DNA of 64,000 nt. It comes from Atlantibacter subterraneus. Its GTDB lineage: Bacteria; Pseudomonadota; Gammaproteobacteria; Enterobacterales; Enterobacteriaceae. The stretch lies in NCBI RefSeq assembly GCF_027853245.1, contig NZ_JAPTZM010000004.1. One strand, written 5' to 3'. Below are positions 53,241 to 63,200 of this stretch, one piece after another (the first letter of the stretch is position 1; each line of letters begins with the position of its first letter). Under the pieces are notes generated by a model that saw nothing but the letters and a program-made list of their open reading frames with translations, was not told the origin of the DNA and searched no databases. The translations under genes were made by a program, and so were the position numbers.

Positions 53241-56200
53241 TTAGTTGGTCTGTGCGAAAGAGCCGGCTCCTCGCATGATGAGCATTGTGGGAGAGAGTAT
53301 TTTCCCTGTTCCACCAAGTCCGGTCGCAGCCTGAATGGAGCAGGTTACGACCCTGGCTGTCGTGCGAATACTGTGCATGACCGTTGAGCTTCCGCCGCGC
53401 GGGCGTGAGCCGCCGACTGGCCCGTACACATCAAAGGATTTAGCGTTGCCGTTGATAGTTATCGTGACGGTCGTGCTCCCTTCCTGGGCCTGGCTGTTGT
53501 TATGCTCAACCACTGCCATTACAACAATCTGTTTTTCGAGGAAGTTCTGGGAGCTGTCAGTGTACTGGAATGACCGGATTTCATTGCTCGATGCTCCGGT
53601 ATCAGCGAAGACCTGGCCGTTTGCGACGTCACCCACAAAGCTGCTGGCTTCAACGGTACCGGTGAATTTACCGTCAGTAGCGTAAACCGTGCCGTTAAAC
53701 ACGCCGTCTGTCGCATAGACAGAGCCAGTGAACGATCCTGCGCTGGCGTAGACAGTTCCCTTCACGGTGACCCCAGTGAAGTATGCAAACCCACTCTTGT
53801 TAACATGCCACCCGATGTTTCCGGTGCCGTCCCAGTTCGTCGACTGGATGTACTGGCCGATTTTTGTATTATCAATGCTGGCATTCTGGATAAAAGCCGA
53901 CCGCAAAAATACCTGGCCGTTAAATACAAAAAATGCAGCTTCATAACTTCCCGGATCACTTCCGGAATAAATACCGAACTGGTCAGCAGCAAAAACAGCC
54001 GTTGATTTATATCCCCCGCTACCGTTTGGTTCAATAGACATACCGAAGCCGGTGTTATATTTCACGCCATTCCTGACAATGCCCATATTCAATGTATATG
54101 AGGCTTTAGCAGAACCATCACTTTTAACTTCAGCATTCATCTTCTGATTTATTGCGCTAGACAAATCTCCTACTTGAGATTGAACGTAGGTATTAAGACT
54201 GGAAATTGCCTGAGAATTATTGCTGATTGCCGTTTGTTGCTGAATTATTGTCGCATTGACACTATCAAACTGCGAACTGACGCTGGTTGTTAATTGTGCA
54301 AGAGCCTGATCGACAGAGGCAACTGTCGTTCTGATGACAATAATTTCCGCCCTTACTGACCCCAATTGCTCGAACTGCCGGTCTACCGTCCCATGATTTG
54401 CCAGTGCATTTTGCAGAATGCCATCCAGATTTGTGTCTATCCCGGCCTGCACGTTCTTAAATGCCTCAGAGTCGCGTACCGCTTCATCGATATATTCAAA
54501 CATGCCCGGAATATCTGAAGACGCCTGGCCTGACGACTCAACGAAACCGGATACACCAAACGCGTTACGAGTACGCACGTACATGTAATACGTTGTGTCA
54601 GCTTTCAGTCCATGTAAATTCCACTGACTGGCGCGCCCGAGGAACTGCGTCTGGTCTTCGATAAGGGCAGGATTAACGACACGGTGCTCCCCGCCGTACC
54701 AGAATTCAAACGTGGTATCGGATGTGGCAGTCACACGCATAACCGGAACGATATCTGCTGAAAAAATACCGGGCGTCCAGATAACGGATGACGGTTCCAG
54801 TGGCGCACCGATGATAAGGTTTACCTGGGTTTCAGCACCTTTCATGCCGTTTTCGTTGCGGCCACGCACCCCGAGAATGTAATTCCCGGCATTCAGGCCG
54901 TAAAACTCATAACGGAACTGGTCGGTTTCATACTGAGCAACAACCGCCCCGCTTTCGTTATAGACATACAGTTCGAACATCAGCTTTTTGGTGGTTGTAG
55001 CGGTTTCCCAGGTCGCTGTAACCTGCACGGTTTCGCTGTTGGTATTCAGGATACGAAGGTTCTCAATGTTCGGCACCCGGTAGCCATTCAGGGTGTCGGT
55101 CGGCATTTCAAAAACCGCACCCTCGTCCACGATGGCCTGTTTGTTTGGGTCGTGCTGCGCTGCCGTGATGCTGTATACCGAGTTATTTTCCGTTTCGGCA
55201 ATACTCAGGATGCGGAAAAGACGGACCGAGATTTCACTGATGGCGATGGCGAATACAGTGCCATCACGTACCCAGGCAGGAACGCTGCGCAGGGTAATGA
55301 CGCGTCCGGACACGCTCACGATGGGGTATTTCAAAAACTTTCCGTTGCTGCCCATAAGCGACATGTTGTCGCCCGGCGAAACCAGACTGGAAACGTCCGC
55401 ATCAACGGTAATATTCGCGCCGGAGTGCGAAACAATCCGCCCGCCCAGCCGCGTACCGGCATAGTCGTTATCCATGATTTCCACGACATCGCCAGGCGTA
55501 AAAGCAATCGCATCCCGGGCCATCTGGAAAGTTAACCGGCTACTCTCCCGTTTTGCGGTTTCAAGTAACCATTTCCCGGCGCGCCACGCCTGTCCGCGAG
55601 ACGTGCAGCCAAACGCCTCGATAGTCGTCTCGTTATAGTTCCCGCGCGCGATCATGGCATCGTCGGAAACATATTCCTTCACCTGCTCCCAGCCGTTATC
55701 CGGGTCAGTCCAGGATACCACCACCGCGTTGTATTTTTCGGCCCGTTTAACCGAGCTGCGGCTGAATTTCCCGTCAACAACATTCGCATTGGTGATGGTG
55801 GCAACCGGATCCTGAGGCGTGTCCAGCATGACCGTGAGACGAAGGCCATCCCACAGGGCAATGCCCCTGAACATCCCGGCGATTTTATCCAGGATATCGC
55901 GGGCGCTGGCCTGCTCAGTAATGTAGGCATTCAGTGTCATACGCGGCTCTTTGCCGCCATAGCCATCGTTCACCGGCTGATCGCAATACTGTGAAAGGAT
56001 ATAAAGCGCACCGTCGTCGACATCGATATAGCCCGCGCGCCGGGCCAGGCCAAAGCGCGTATTTTTCACCAGCTCGCGAAAGAGCCAGGCCGGGTTGTTC
56101 GTCCACGCTTTTTTGAATCCGCCAGTCCACAACCCCGAATAGGTTCTGGTAATCGGGTCGTAGTTATCCGGAACGTCCACAATCAGCCCGCGCAGGTGAT

Positions 56201-56912
56201 AAGTGCGGCTTGGGGTGTCCCTGTACTGGTCACGGTCAATCACTGCACCGGCAATAGCCGAAAACGGGTAGTTCAGGTTGTCGTCAGTAATCTGGCTGTA
56301 ACTGTTCCAGGTGGTACCATTGGACAGCAGGTCGCCGTTGCTGTCCGGTGTGATACGGCGAACGCGGATATCGAAAGGTTTCGTTGTCGGCGCATCGATA
56401 ACGTGCGCCTCAAGATATTCGCCAGAGATTTTCCCGGTGATAGTGACCACTTTTTGCTGAATGAATGCCCCGCCGGCAACGCGGGTTTCGATCACCATCG
56501 TCACAGAGGTATTTTTCTGGTTCCCTTTCGTATCCTGCTCGGCCAGCCCCGTCACACCGATATTCAGCCGCACGCGCGTGACGTCCTGATCGGTAATTGT
56601 GCGAACCAGTGGCGTATTGAAAGTGACCTCGGTATTAACGATGCTGGTCGCCTCGATGGCGGAAAAGCCGTTAATGGGACTCTGGAATTCCGAACCGGGT
56701 CGCCATGCCGCGCTAACGCCATTCACGCTTACGTTGCCGGCAGAATCCGTGATGGGAGTTTTATTCAGCATGAAAGAAGAAAGGTGTGACTGGTCAACCG
56801 GTCCGTAAATCGGACCTTCACTGATGAGATCCAGCACGCGGTAAAACTGTTTTGATTTGAGGTTATCGTCGAGAAGTTTGGGAGTACTGGCCTTGCCGCC
56901 GCCTGAAGACAT
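53241..56912 (-). CDS. J: Tail tip attachment protein J (host specificity)
   Basis: 1223 residues (lambda J 1132). Central tail-tip protein that contacts the outer-membrane receptor and completes the tail. Starts MSSGGGKASTPKLLDDNLKS after AAGGTGACATT, the usual J N-terminus. The N-terminal hub region is about 1-600, fibronectin type III-like domains about 610-800, a helical linker about 810-930, and C-terminal receptor region. Near residues 1047-1090 a short motif (G-T-V-Y-A-x-x-G-x-F-x-G) repeats three to four times. Confidence 0.93.
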   Translation of the reverse strand: MSSGGGKASTPKLLDDNLKSKQFYRVLDLISEGPIYGPVDQSHLSSFMLNKTPITDSAGNVSVNGVSAAWRPGSEFQSPINGFSAIEATSIVNTEVTFNTPLVRTITDQDVTRVRLNIGVTGLAEQDTKGNQKNTSVTMVIETRVAGGAFIQQKVVTITGKISGEYLEAHVIDAPTTKPFDIRVRRITPDSNGDLLSNGTTWNSYSQITDDNLNYPFSAIAGAVIDRDQYRDTPSRTYHLRGLIVDVPDNYDPITRTYSGLWTGGFKKAWTNNPAWLFRELVKNTRFGLARRAGYIDVDDGALYILSQYCDQPVNDGYGGKEPRMTLNAYITEQASARDILDKIAGMFRGIALWDGLRLTVMLDTPQDPVATITNANVVDGKFSRSSVKRAEKYNAVVVSWTDPDNGWEQVKEYVSDDAMIARGNYNETTIEAFGCTSRGQAWRAGKWLLETAKRESSRLTFQMARDAIAFTPGDVVEIMDNDYAGTRLGGRIVSHSGANITVDADVSSLVSPGDNMSLMGSNGKFLKYPIVSVSGRVITLRSVPAWVRDGTVFAIAISEISVRLFRILSIAETENNSVYSITAAQHDPNKQAIVDEGAVFEMPTDTLNGYRVPNIENLRILNTNSETVQVTATWETATTTKKLMFELYVYNESGAVVAQYETDQFRYEFYGLNAGNYILGVRGRNENGMKGAETQVNLIIGAPLEPSSVIWTPGIFSADIVPVMRVTATSDTTFEFWYGGEHRVVNPALIEDQTQFLGRASQWNLHGLKADTTYYMYVRTRNAFGVSGFVESSGQASSDIPGMFEYIDEAVRDSEAFKNVQAGIDTNLDGILQNALANHGTVDRQFEQLGSVRAEIIVIRTTVASVDQALAQLTTSVSSQFDSVNATIIQQQTAISNNSQAISSLNTYVQSQVGDLSSAINQKMNAEVKSDGSAKASYTLNMGIVRNGVKYNTGFGMSIEPNGSGGYKSTAVFAADQFGIYSGSDPGSYEAAFFVFNGQVFLRSAFIQNASIDNTKIGQYIQSTNWDGTGNIGWHVNKSGFAYFTGVTVKGTVYASAGSFTGSVYATDGVFNGTVYATDGKFTGTVEASSFVGDVANGQVFADTGASSNEIRSFQYTDSSQNFLEKQIVVMAVVEHNNSQAQEGSTTVTITINGNAKSFDVYGPVGGSRPRGGSSTVMHSIRTTARVVTCSIQAATGLGGTGKILSPTMLIMRGAGSFAQTN

Positions 56913-56921
56913 AATGTCACC

Positions 56922-57449
56922 TTAGCTTATTGATTCTGTCCAGTCCTGGTTGTTAGATGTATCAATACCCAGGGAAATGACGTTAGAGCCACACACCATC
57001 TCGCCCAGCAGGATCGGCACGGGCCGCCCCTGGCCGACGCGGTTCTCCGCACTGGTGAAAGAGTTGTTTGTGATGGTGTTGTTTTCCGCCGCCTCGGCTG
57101 AAGTTTTGGTTTTCATGTTGCGGGACATGTAAACGCTGTAGGCAATGGAGGCAACGCTTACCGCCACTGCGATCCACGCGGCGGCGGCTGCGGTAATTGC
57201 CCCCTCAACCACCGGGACAAACAGCACGCTTGAACCGTCATCCAGACGCCTGTCCAGATGCCAGTGCATTGCATCCGTCGCCACGTCTTCACCCGCCACG
57301 CGGACGCGCACCCGCGATTTGAGAAAGTCCTTTTTGAACTCCGGGCACTGGGCCAGCAGCAGACGCAGCCCCTGTGCGGGGGTATCAACGTTTAATGTGA
57401 CCTGGCGGAAATGTCGGCGGAAATGCCCCGCAAATCTAAAGATGAGCAC
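56922..57449 (-). CDS. I: Tail assembly protein I
   Basis: 175 residues. Lambda gpI-type: N-terminal ubiquitin-like part (to about 85), then a glycine/alanine-rich hydrophobic segment 'GAITAAAAAWIAVAVSVASI' and a C-terminal part resembling the start of J-interacting 'RVGQGRPVPILLGEMVCGS'. Overlaps gene K by 58 bp and precedes J by 9 bp. Confidence 0.85.
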   Translation of the reverse strand: MLIFRFAGHFRRHFRQVTLNVDTPAQGLRLLLAQCPEFKKDFLKSRVRVRVAGEDVATDAMHWHLDRRLDDGSSVLFVPVVEGAITAAAAAWIAVAVSVASIAYSVYMSRNMKTKTSAEAAENNTITNNSFTSAENRVGQGRPVPILLGEMVCGSNVISLGIDTSNNQDWTESIS

Positions 57450-58111
57450 AGTTCATGCCTCCAGATGGAATGAGTTTGTTTCATGTAAGCCATGCGGTAA
57501 GGCTCACGCCTGCTAAGGTGCCCGGCATGGTCGTGGTGAAGCACCATGTTATCGTCCAGCAGGATCATCGCATGGCATGGATCAGCCCCCGGAAACGGTT
57601 GGCGGATAATCACATCACCGGCACGTGCCTCGCTGGGGGGAATCTGATGAAACCCGGTCGCCGACAGGTTCTTCAGGTAGAGATTCTCCCCGCGCAGCCA
57701 CCAACCTTCGGTCCTTTTGAAGTCCGGCAGGTCAATGCCGCACAGGTGATACGCATCGCGAAACAGCGTGTAGCAGTCTGCCACGCCGTGCTCGAACCGG
57801 CGGCCCAGCAGGTGCGGTACCGGGCGGAACTTTCGCAGCTCGCCGTTACACGCCAGCCACCAGGGCAGGCCTGTCATAACCTGCATGGCGCGGTCAGCAC
57901 CTGACAGCACCGGTACCGGCTGAGGATGTGAGTGAAATACCGCAGTGACTTCGCCCTCCTCCTCCGCTGCCAGCCAGTCAGCGTCGCTGATGCGGAAATG
58001 GTGAGCTGGATCGGGATGAACGTTACGGCATGGGTACAGGCGGGTATCTTCGATAATCAGCGCGCACACTTCATCCTGCGACGAGTCCGCATACTCGAGT
58101 AATTCCTGCAT
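57392..58111 (-). CDS. K: Tail assembly protein K (JAB plus NlpC/P60)
   Basis: 239 residues from MQELLEYADSSQDEVCAL; the ATG overlaps the gene L stop (TGATG). N-terminal JAB/MPN metalloprotease-like domain with 'VFHSHPQPVPVLSGAD' (HxHx(7)SxxD) and a C-terminal NlpC/P60 domain with cysteine in 'GVADCYTLFRD' and histidine in 'DPCHAMILLDD'. This two-domain layout is standard for lambda K, thought to act during tail tip assembly. Confidence 0.92.
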   Translation of the reverse strand: MQELLEYADSSQDEVCALIIEDTRLYPCRNVHPDPAHHFRISDADWLAAEEEGEVTAVFHSHPQPVPVLSGADRAMQVMTGLPWWLACNGELRKFRPVPHLLGRRFEHGVADCYTLFRDAYHLCGIDLPDFKRTEGWWLRGENLYLKNLSATGFHQIPPSEARAGDVIIRQPFPGADPCHAMILLDDNMVLHHDHAGHLSRREPYRMAYMKQTHSIWRHELCSSLDLRGISADISARSH

Positions 58112-58815
58112 CAGGAAACCTTCTGTGAACCGGGGAAACTGCTGATTGGCATGGGGTGCGGGCGCGGGTACCGGAAGCGGCAACCTGTGCGGCGGTGAGA
58201 GCACTTATCCAGCGCCGGGTTGCTGGTCGGGTTGTCCCGTTCATCAGCGACTGGCGGCCCGTCGTAGTTACAGCCGGTACCGCGATAAACCCACTGGCAG
58301 ACATCCGCCAGGATAGTCCGCGCCGGAATAATAGCGTTGTCGCAGTCCACCGGCGTTGCGAGGGAATAAGTCACCTGTTCTGAGGTTTCCTCTGTCATCT
58401 CCTCGACAACGTAACGGGATACTGCCTCCATGGTGGGATCGGCATCCGGGTTCCCGTTGGGAAAGTTAACCGCGTCCAGGTATTTCACTGGCACCTGGCG
58501 ACGGGTGATCACCACGCCCAGCAGATCGTCGAAATCATGGTTCATCCCAAAAATCATACCCGTGACGTTCGCTACTGCCATGGCCGGGCGCGCATACGCG
58601 CCCTCGTTCCGGCTCTCGAAGCCTTCGACAGCGATGGGATAAGCGGGATAGGCGTTACCGCGCCAGATGACGTTGTTGTAAAAACCGTTGGTACCGGAGT
58701 GGAAACGTTCGAGGTTCCCGCCGTAAGGCCGGAGGTCGAGTTCAAACAGATCGATAAAGGCGCCGACTCCGGCGTCGACGCTTTCGATAATTAGCTCTGG
58801 CGGAATGTCGCGCAC
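58111..58815 (-). CDS. L: Minor tail protein L
   Basis: 234 residues. Start taken as GTG at 58815 (reading MRDIPPELIIESVDAGV), which has GGGAGA five bases upstream; the longer frame to 58839 begins inside a terminator hairpin. The C-terminus carries the four-cysteine Fe-S site of lambda gpL: 'YRGTGCNYDG', 'KCSHRRTGCRFR', plus the upstream 'DVCQW'. Lies after the terminator at 58827-58851. Confidence 0.88.
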   Translation of the reverse strand: MRDIPPELIIESVDAGVGAFIDLFELDLRPYGGNLERFHSGTNGFYNNVIWRGNAYPAYPIAVEGFESRNEGAYARPAMAVANVTGMIFGMNHDFDDLLGVVITRRQVPVKYLDAVNFPNGNPDADPTMEAVSRYVVEEMTEETSEQVTYSLATPVDCDNAIIPARTILADVCQWVYRGTGCNYDGPPVADERDNPTSNPALDKCSHRRTGCRFRYPRPHPMPISSFPGSQKVS

Positions 58816-58826
58816 AAAAATCTCCC

Positions 58827-58851
58827 AAAAAAAAGCCACCCGGAGGTGGCT
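58827..58851 (-). terminator. Terminator inside the tail operon, before gene L
   Basis: On the minus strand AGCCACC / GGTGGCT with a 4-base loop, then eight T. It lies in the middle of the late operon, 12 bp before the gene L start, just past the inserted DUF1883 segment. Confidence 0.88.
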
Positions 58852-58979
58852 ACTGTTCGAATATCAGGATGGGATATATCGCTATCCCTGGTTATGTTGT
58901 GGGCTCAGCCCGTCAGCGGTGGGACGCTGACGCACTCTGGGAAGAGGGATGGCTGATAACCTCTTTAAAGGGTCAAAAA

Positions 58980-59243
58980 ATGTCACATATACACAGCAGG
59001 GAATACATTGAAGGGGGGAGTACGGTTTCAGTTGAGTGCTCTCACCAAATCAATGTAATTGTAATGGACGATAGCAATTACAGTAATTTTAAAAATGGTA
59101 GAAGCTTCAAGCATTATGGTGGTTTTTACAAACGCTTTCCCGCAAACATTACAGTTCCACACTCTGGTAACTGGAATGTCGTTTTAGCATTACCAGCAGG
59201 GCATCAGGCTAATATTCGTTATTCAATTAACGTCATCGGCTAA
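58980..59243 (+). CDS. DUF1883 protein inserted in the tail operon
   Basis: 87 residues, opposite strand to the tail genes. Start MSHIHSREYIEGGSTVSVEC at 58980 after 'aaagggtcaa'; an in-frame ATG at 58869 is less likely. It matches the DUF1883 pattern as I recall it: an all-beta protein with 'NVIVMDDSNYSNFKNGR', 'YGGFYKRFP' and 'HSGNWNVVLAL'. DUF1883 domains also occur fused to TIR domains. AT-rich unlike its neighbours, so a moron. Function unknown; a role in phage exclusion is only a guess. Its end overlaps the next gene by 21 bp, tail to tail. Confidence 0.8.
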   Translation: MSHIHSREYIEGGSTVSVECSHQINVIVMDDSNYSNFKNGRSFKHYGGFYKRFPANITVPHSGNWNVVLALPAGHQANIRYSINVIG

Positions 59244-59402
59244 TTGCATCTGCCCTTTCGCTTGAATAAGAGCATTCTCAAGGGCGGCAACAATTTTATG
59301 TTGTGTGCCGTCCTTTAAATAACTAAGTGATGTTATCCCTTCTTGCGCATCTTCATTACGCATCCATATAGTTTTTCCATTATCGGCTATCGTAACTTGC
59401 AT
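59223..59402 (-). CDS. Unrecognised 59-residue protein
   Basis: Starts MQVTIADNGKTIWMRNEDAQ after GGGAG; ends MQLADDVN. Small soluble protein, no membrane segment. Reads with the tail operon just after gene M (22 bp) and converges with the DUF1883 gene, overlapping it by 21 bp. Probably part of the same insertion. Confidence 0.65.
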   Translation of the reverse strand: MQVTIADNGKTIWMRNEDAQEGITSLSYLKDGTQHKIVAALENALIQAKGQMQLADDVN

Positions 59403-59424
59403 TTTTAACTCCCGCCTTTCGGCT

Positions 59425-59772
59425 TTATCGTGGTACCTGTTCAAACGTGGCCGACAGTTCATACAGCGGCCCGGTCTTTGTCATATTCCAGGAGCGGCAG
59501 ACAAACAGCGCCTGCACTCCTGTATCCGATGGCGTCCAGTAGAAAGACTCCACCGCCATGCGTGCTGTCAGAAACGCCTCGGCCTGCTTCGCCGGGTTCA
59601 CACGGCACGAACCATTAACGCCGCGAAACGTCAGCGAGTATTTTGACATCAGCGGGTTAATGCCTTTCTTCTGGCGCTGCTCGTAGCCATCTCCGAGTTT
59701 CACGATGGCCACGTTTGGTGTGCGTTCGGCGCTGTAACCGCGCTGAGGTTTCCAGGTGAAGATTTCAGGCAT
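59425..59772 (-). CDS. M: Minor tail protein M
   Basis: 115 residues (lambda M 109). Starts MPEIFTWKPQRGYSAERTPN after 'aggagcagat'. 'VAIVKLGDGYEQRQKKGIN' and 'TWKP' are the family hallmarks. Part of the tail tip. Twelve bp after the 33-codon membrane gene. Confidence 0.93.
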   Translation of the reverse strand: MPEIFTWKPQRGYSAERTPNVAIVKLGDGYEQRQKKGINPLMSKYSLTFRGVNGSCRVNPAKQAEAFLTARMAVESFYWTPSDTGVQALFVCRSWNMTKTGPLYELSATFEQVPR

Positions 59773-59784
59773 ATCTGCTCCTTG

Positions 59785-59886
59785 TTAACTTAACCAGCCC
59801 CGACCACTCATGTATCCTACAATCAGTGTTAATACAGGAAAGAGGAGCCACAGGAGCCATGAATAATGCTCAATAAAATCAGCCAT
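59785..59886 (-). CDS. 33-residue membrane protein before gene M
   Basis: MADFIEHYSWLLWLLFPVLT...GRGWLS: one strongly hydrophobic helix (about 9-26) with charged ends. A good site 'agaggtgaaat' precedes its ATG, and gene M starts 12 bp past its stop, so it fits the operon rhythm. Its first 21 bp overlap the start of the opposite-strand gene at 59866. Too short for usual gene calling. The position (between tape measure and M) recalls small membrane morons in HK97-like phages that block superinfection, but I see no sequence link. Confidence 0.6.
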   Translation of the reverse strand: MADFIEHYSWLLWLLFPVLTLIVGYMSGRGWLS

Positions 59887-60264
59887 ATTTCACCTCTGTT
59901 TGGTTTGTTATCTCCGGCAATAGGGATTGTGACTTTCTTTATTGGCAGAAAACTTGGCAAGCGCGATGCTTACCGAAATGAACGCAATAAAGCCGCCGAG
60001 CCGGTGTATATCGGCGTACTGTCGCATATAGAGAAAATATCGCAGCGGATGAACGTCAGGATTCCTGTCACCCAAAAACAAGTAGATACTCTCTGCTGGC
60101 ACTCCCGCAGCACTGAAGCGGAAAAAATTCAGACAGCCTGGAAAGAATACAAAACCGTTGAATTAATGGCTGGTGATGAGTATTCGTCAGACCCTGGATT
60201 CACCGACTACGACTATTTCGTTGAGGTTGCGAAGAAATTTGCAAAACTTGTCGAAAAGAAATGA
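59866..60264 (+). CDS. Opposite-strand membrane protein, 132 residues
   Basis: Starts MLNKISHISPLFGLLSPAIG; one N-terminal membrane helix (about 8-27), then a charged cytoplasmic-like domain ending KKFAKLVEKK. 'cacaggag' precedes the start. It fills the whole gap between the tape-measure stop (60266) and the 33-codon gene, on the other strand. Typical of a moron expressed from the prophage. Family not recognised. Confidence 0.65.
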   Translation: MLNKISHISPLFGLLSPAIGIVTFFIGRKLGKRDAYRNERNKAAEPVYIGVLSHIEKISQRMNVRIPVTQKQVDTLCWHSRSTEAEKIQTAWKEYKTVELMAGDEYSSDPGFTDYDYFVEVAKKFAKLVEKK

Positions 60265-60265
60265 C

Positions 60266-63200
60266 TTACCGCTTGTTTCGCGGCTGAATTAATCCGCCAG
60301 GACGTGAAGCCTGGTCGCTTATTTGGAATAATGCGACCCGCTTCATCATCCCTTCCATCTGCTTTATAGTGGCATCGTCGATACCGCCGGTAGTGTTGAT
60401 TTCAAATGTGATGTGCTGAACAACGCCACCCCCGCCTGCTTTATCTGCTGGAATGATCTTCCCTGACTTGTTCGGCATGAATATCTGCTGACCTCCGGTA
60501 GTCTGGAATACCTCTGAGCGCCCATCCTCGTTAATGCGATAGGCGTTGCCCGCTGATACCCCGCCTCCATAACGGCGACCGCCAGCAAGCGCCAGCCCCT
60601 TGGCTGCAAGCATTGAACCAGCGTACGCTGATTGCCCCACGGCAGCAGCACTGCCGTACGTTGCGATGGAGGCGCTCATAGCAGCGGGTGCCCATGCAGC
60701 GGCGGCGGCTGAAGCCTGGGCTGTAGTTGCTGCCAGAGAAGCAGAAGCAGCCGCCTGGCCCATAAGCTGACTTTTAGCCCATTCGATACCCATCTGGACG
60801 AAGCTACCCACCACGCTGTTTAAAATCGTGGTGCCGATGTTGGCGAAGGATTCCCGCAGGCTTTGCGTTCCATTTATCAGGCCGGTAATGGCGCTGGTTG
60901 CTCCGCCCTGTAGCGAATCCACCGCCGCACCAATCATGCTGTTAATCTGGCTCTGTTGCTGCCATTCCTCCCACATGGCCGCCATGCGCCGCTGGTGATA
61001 CTGTTCTTCGATACTAGCCCGTAACGCTTCGGCTTCCGCGATCTTTTGCGGGTAAAGGGTTACGTACTCATTGAGCTGCGCCATTTGCGTCAGATATGAG
61101 TTATCGACCGCTGCAACTGGTGATACCTGCCCCTGCAGGCTGGTGAAGTTCTGACTGGCCTGAGTGCGCTTTTTCTCTTCCTCCGCAGCGGCCTTTATCG
61201 CCTGCTGACTTCTCCAGATTGCGTCGGCCTGCTGCTCAGCCTTAGCTATTTGCGCGTCAGTCGCTTTATTTCCAAGCGCCATAACCGCATCGTACTTTGC
61301 CAGTTCAAGCGAGCCATCGGCATAGCCGGTGTTGAGTCGATCCAGTGCAGACTGCTGACGAGATAAAAATTGCGTTGCGTCGTCAGCGGACTTCTTCGCT
61401 TCCTTGTTTGCGGCTTTTCTTGCGCTGGTTAACCGCTCTGTTTCAGCGTATTGATCCGCAAGGGCCTTTCTTTTTTTCTCATCAGTAATCCCGGCATCAT
61501 CAGCATCGAATTGCGCCTGCAGTCTTGCTCTTGCCTCACCCTCAAGCTTTGAAAGCGCAAGACGGCGTTCGGCGTTCTGAATGAGTTTCTTCGCTTCGGG
61601 GGAGTCTTCCGGTTCCGCAGGTTGTTTATTCCCAACGTTCGCGGCTTTTTTATTGAGTTTATCCAGAACTTCGATCGTTGAAGCCATCGCAATAATAGCG
61701 CTTTGGCTTGCTCCAGGAATTACATTCTTGAGGTTGTTTTCAAGGATCGCGAAGGCCGCATCGGACTCCCTCGCTTTCTGATTAAGCTGCTCTTGAATAA
61801 GAGCCTGCTTTTCCAGAGTGGAGCGCAGTGTATTTGATGTGTCATTAACATCAGCAGTTTTCGCATTCAGCTCGCGAAGTGATTGTGTAACCCTTCTTTG
61901 GGCATCTTCAATCACCTGCAGAGGCGCGCCGGATTCGCGCAGTCCTTCGAGTTGTCGTTGGTATTCTTCTAAATTTTTGCGTGCACTATTCTGCTCTTTT
62001 ACTTGGTCTTTGAACTGTTCGTTAAGAGCTTCAATAGACGTGGCAGTATTGTCCAGAGTTTTTCTGAGCTGGATTTGGTCCATCTCCTTCATTCTGGATA
62101 TTACATCGTCCAGAGAACTGGCAAAGTTGATTGCTTCTTCTTTTGCCTGTTTTGTGGTTTGCCACCAGTACAGCAGAGCTCCGGCGGCTATCATCACAAC
62201 ACCCGCAGTGCCGCCAATTAACGAAAAAGCATTACGCAGCAACCCCATACTTACCGAGGCGGCACTCGTTGCAGCTGCAGCTCGGGTCGATGCCGCCGCC
62301 TGGGCTAACTCTGCCTCTGCATATGCGAGAGAGGTGGTTGTCGCTTTGGTTTTCGCAGCAATCAATCCCTCCAGCGCAAAGGCTTCAGCCGCAGTACCTT
62401 TCGCTACGTTATATTCTGCCTGAGCCAGATTAAGTGCCGAAATAGCTGCCTCTTTATCTGCAAATGCCCGACGCTGCGTGGCATTTGCTGAGAAGAGAGC
62501 AGCCTGAGCCGCCTGGTTTTCGGCGGTTATCATCTGGCGGTTTGCTGCGATGTGCTGAACTTTACTGGCTATCCCGGCTTTCAAAGCTCCTGCATAACGC
62601 CCAGCCAGAACAAGAGAAAATGCTTTCGCTGCAATAGTTGCAGTATCAATGAACCCAGCCATGCTATCAGAGTCCCGACCGAACTCCAGAATAGTGTCTG
62701 CGGCAGCAATAAGACCATTGGTAAAAGTTTGTAGCGCGCCAGTCTGACCCTCGATTGCCACCAAAACCTCAGTAAATGCCGTTTTCATCCTCACGCCAGC
62801 ATCTGTGAGATTGTTAGACATTCCTGCCGCAGCCGCAGCATTCTCATCAAGAGACTGCCGCAGGCCTTCGCTCAGCTCTGAGGCTGTCAGCTTACCGGCA
62901 GCACCCAATGCACGAATTTCAACGGCTGTTTTTCCGCTAGCGCTCGCTATGTCGTTTATTACGGTTGGGATGGCTGTAGTAATGGATTCCCACTGATCAG
63001 CGGAGACTTTACCTGTGTTTATCGCTTTGGTGAATGCGCTGATGGCTGACTCTGCGCGATCTGCGCTGGCCGCATTCTTTACGAACGCATAAGACATTGA
63101 GTCCTGGACATCAATAGCCTGCTCAGTGGAGTAGCCCATACTGCGCAAGCCATCGGCGCTACGGATATAAAGCTCCTGCGCTTCAGAAAGTGATCGATAG

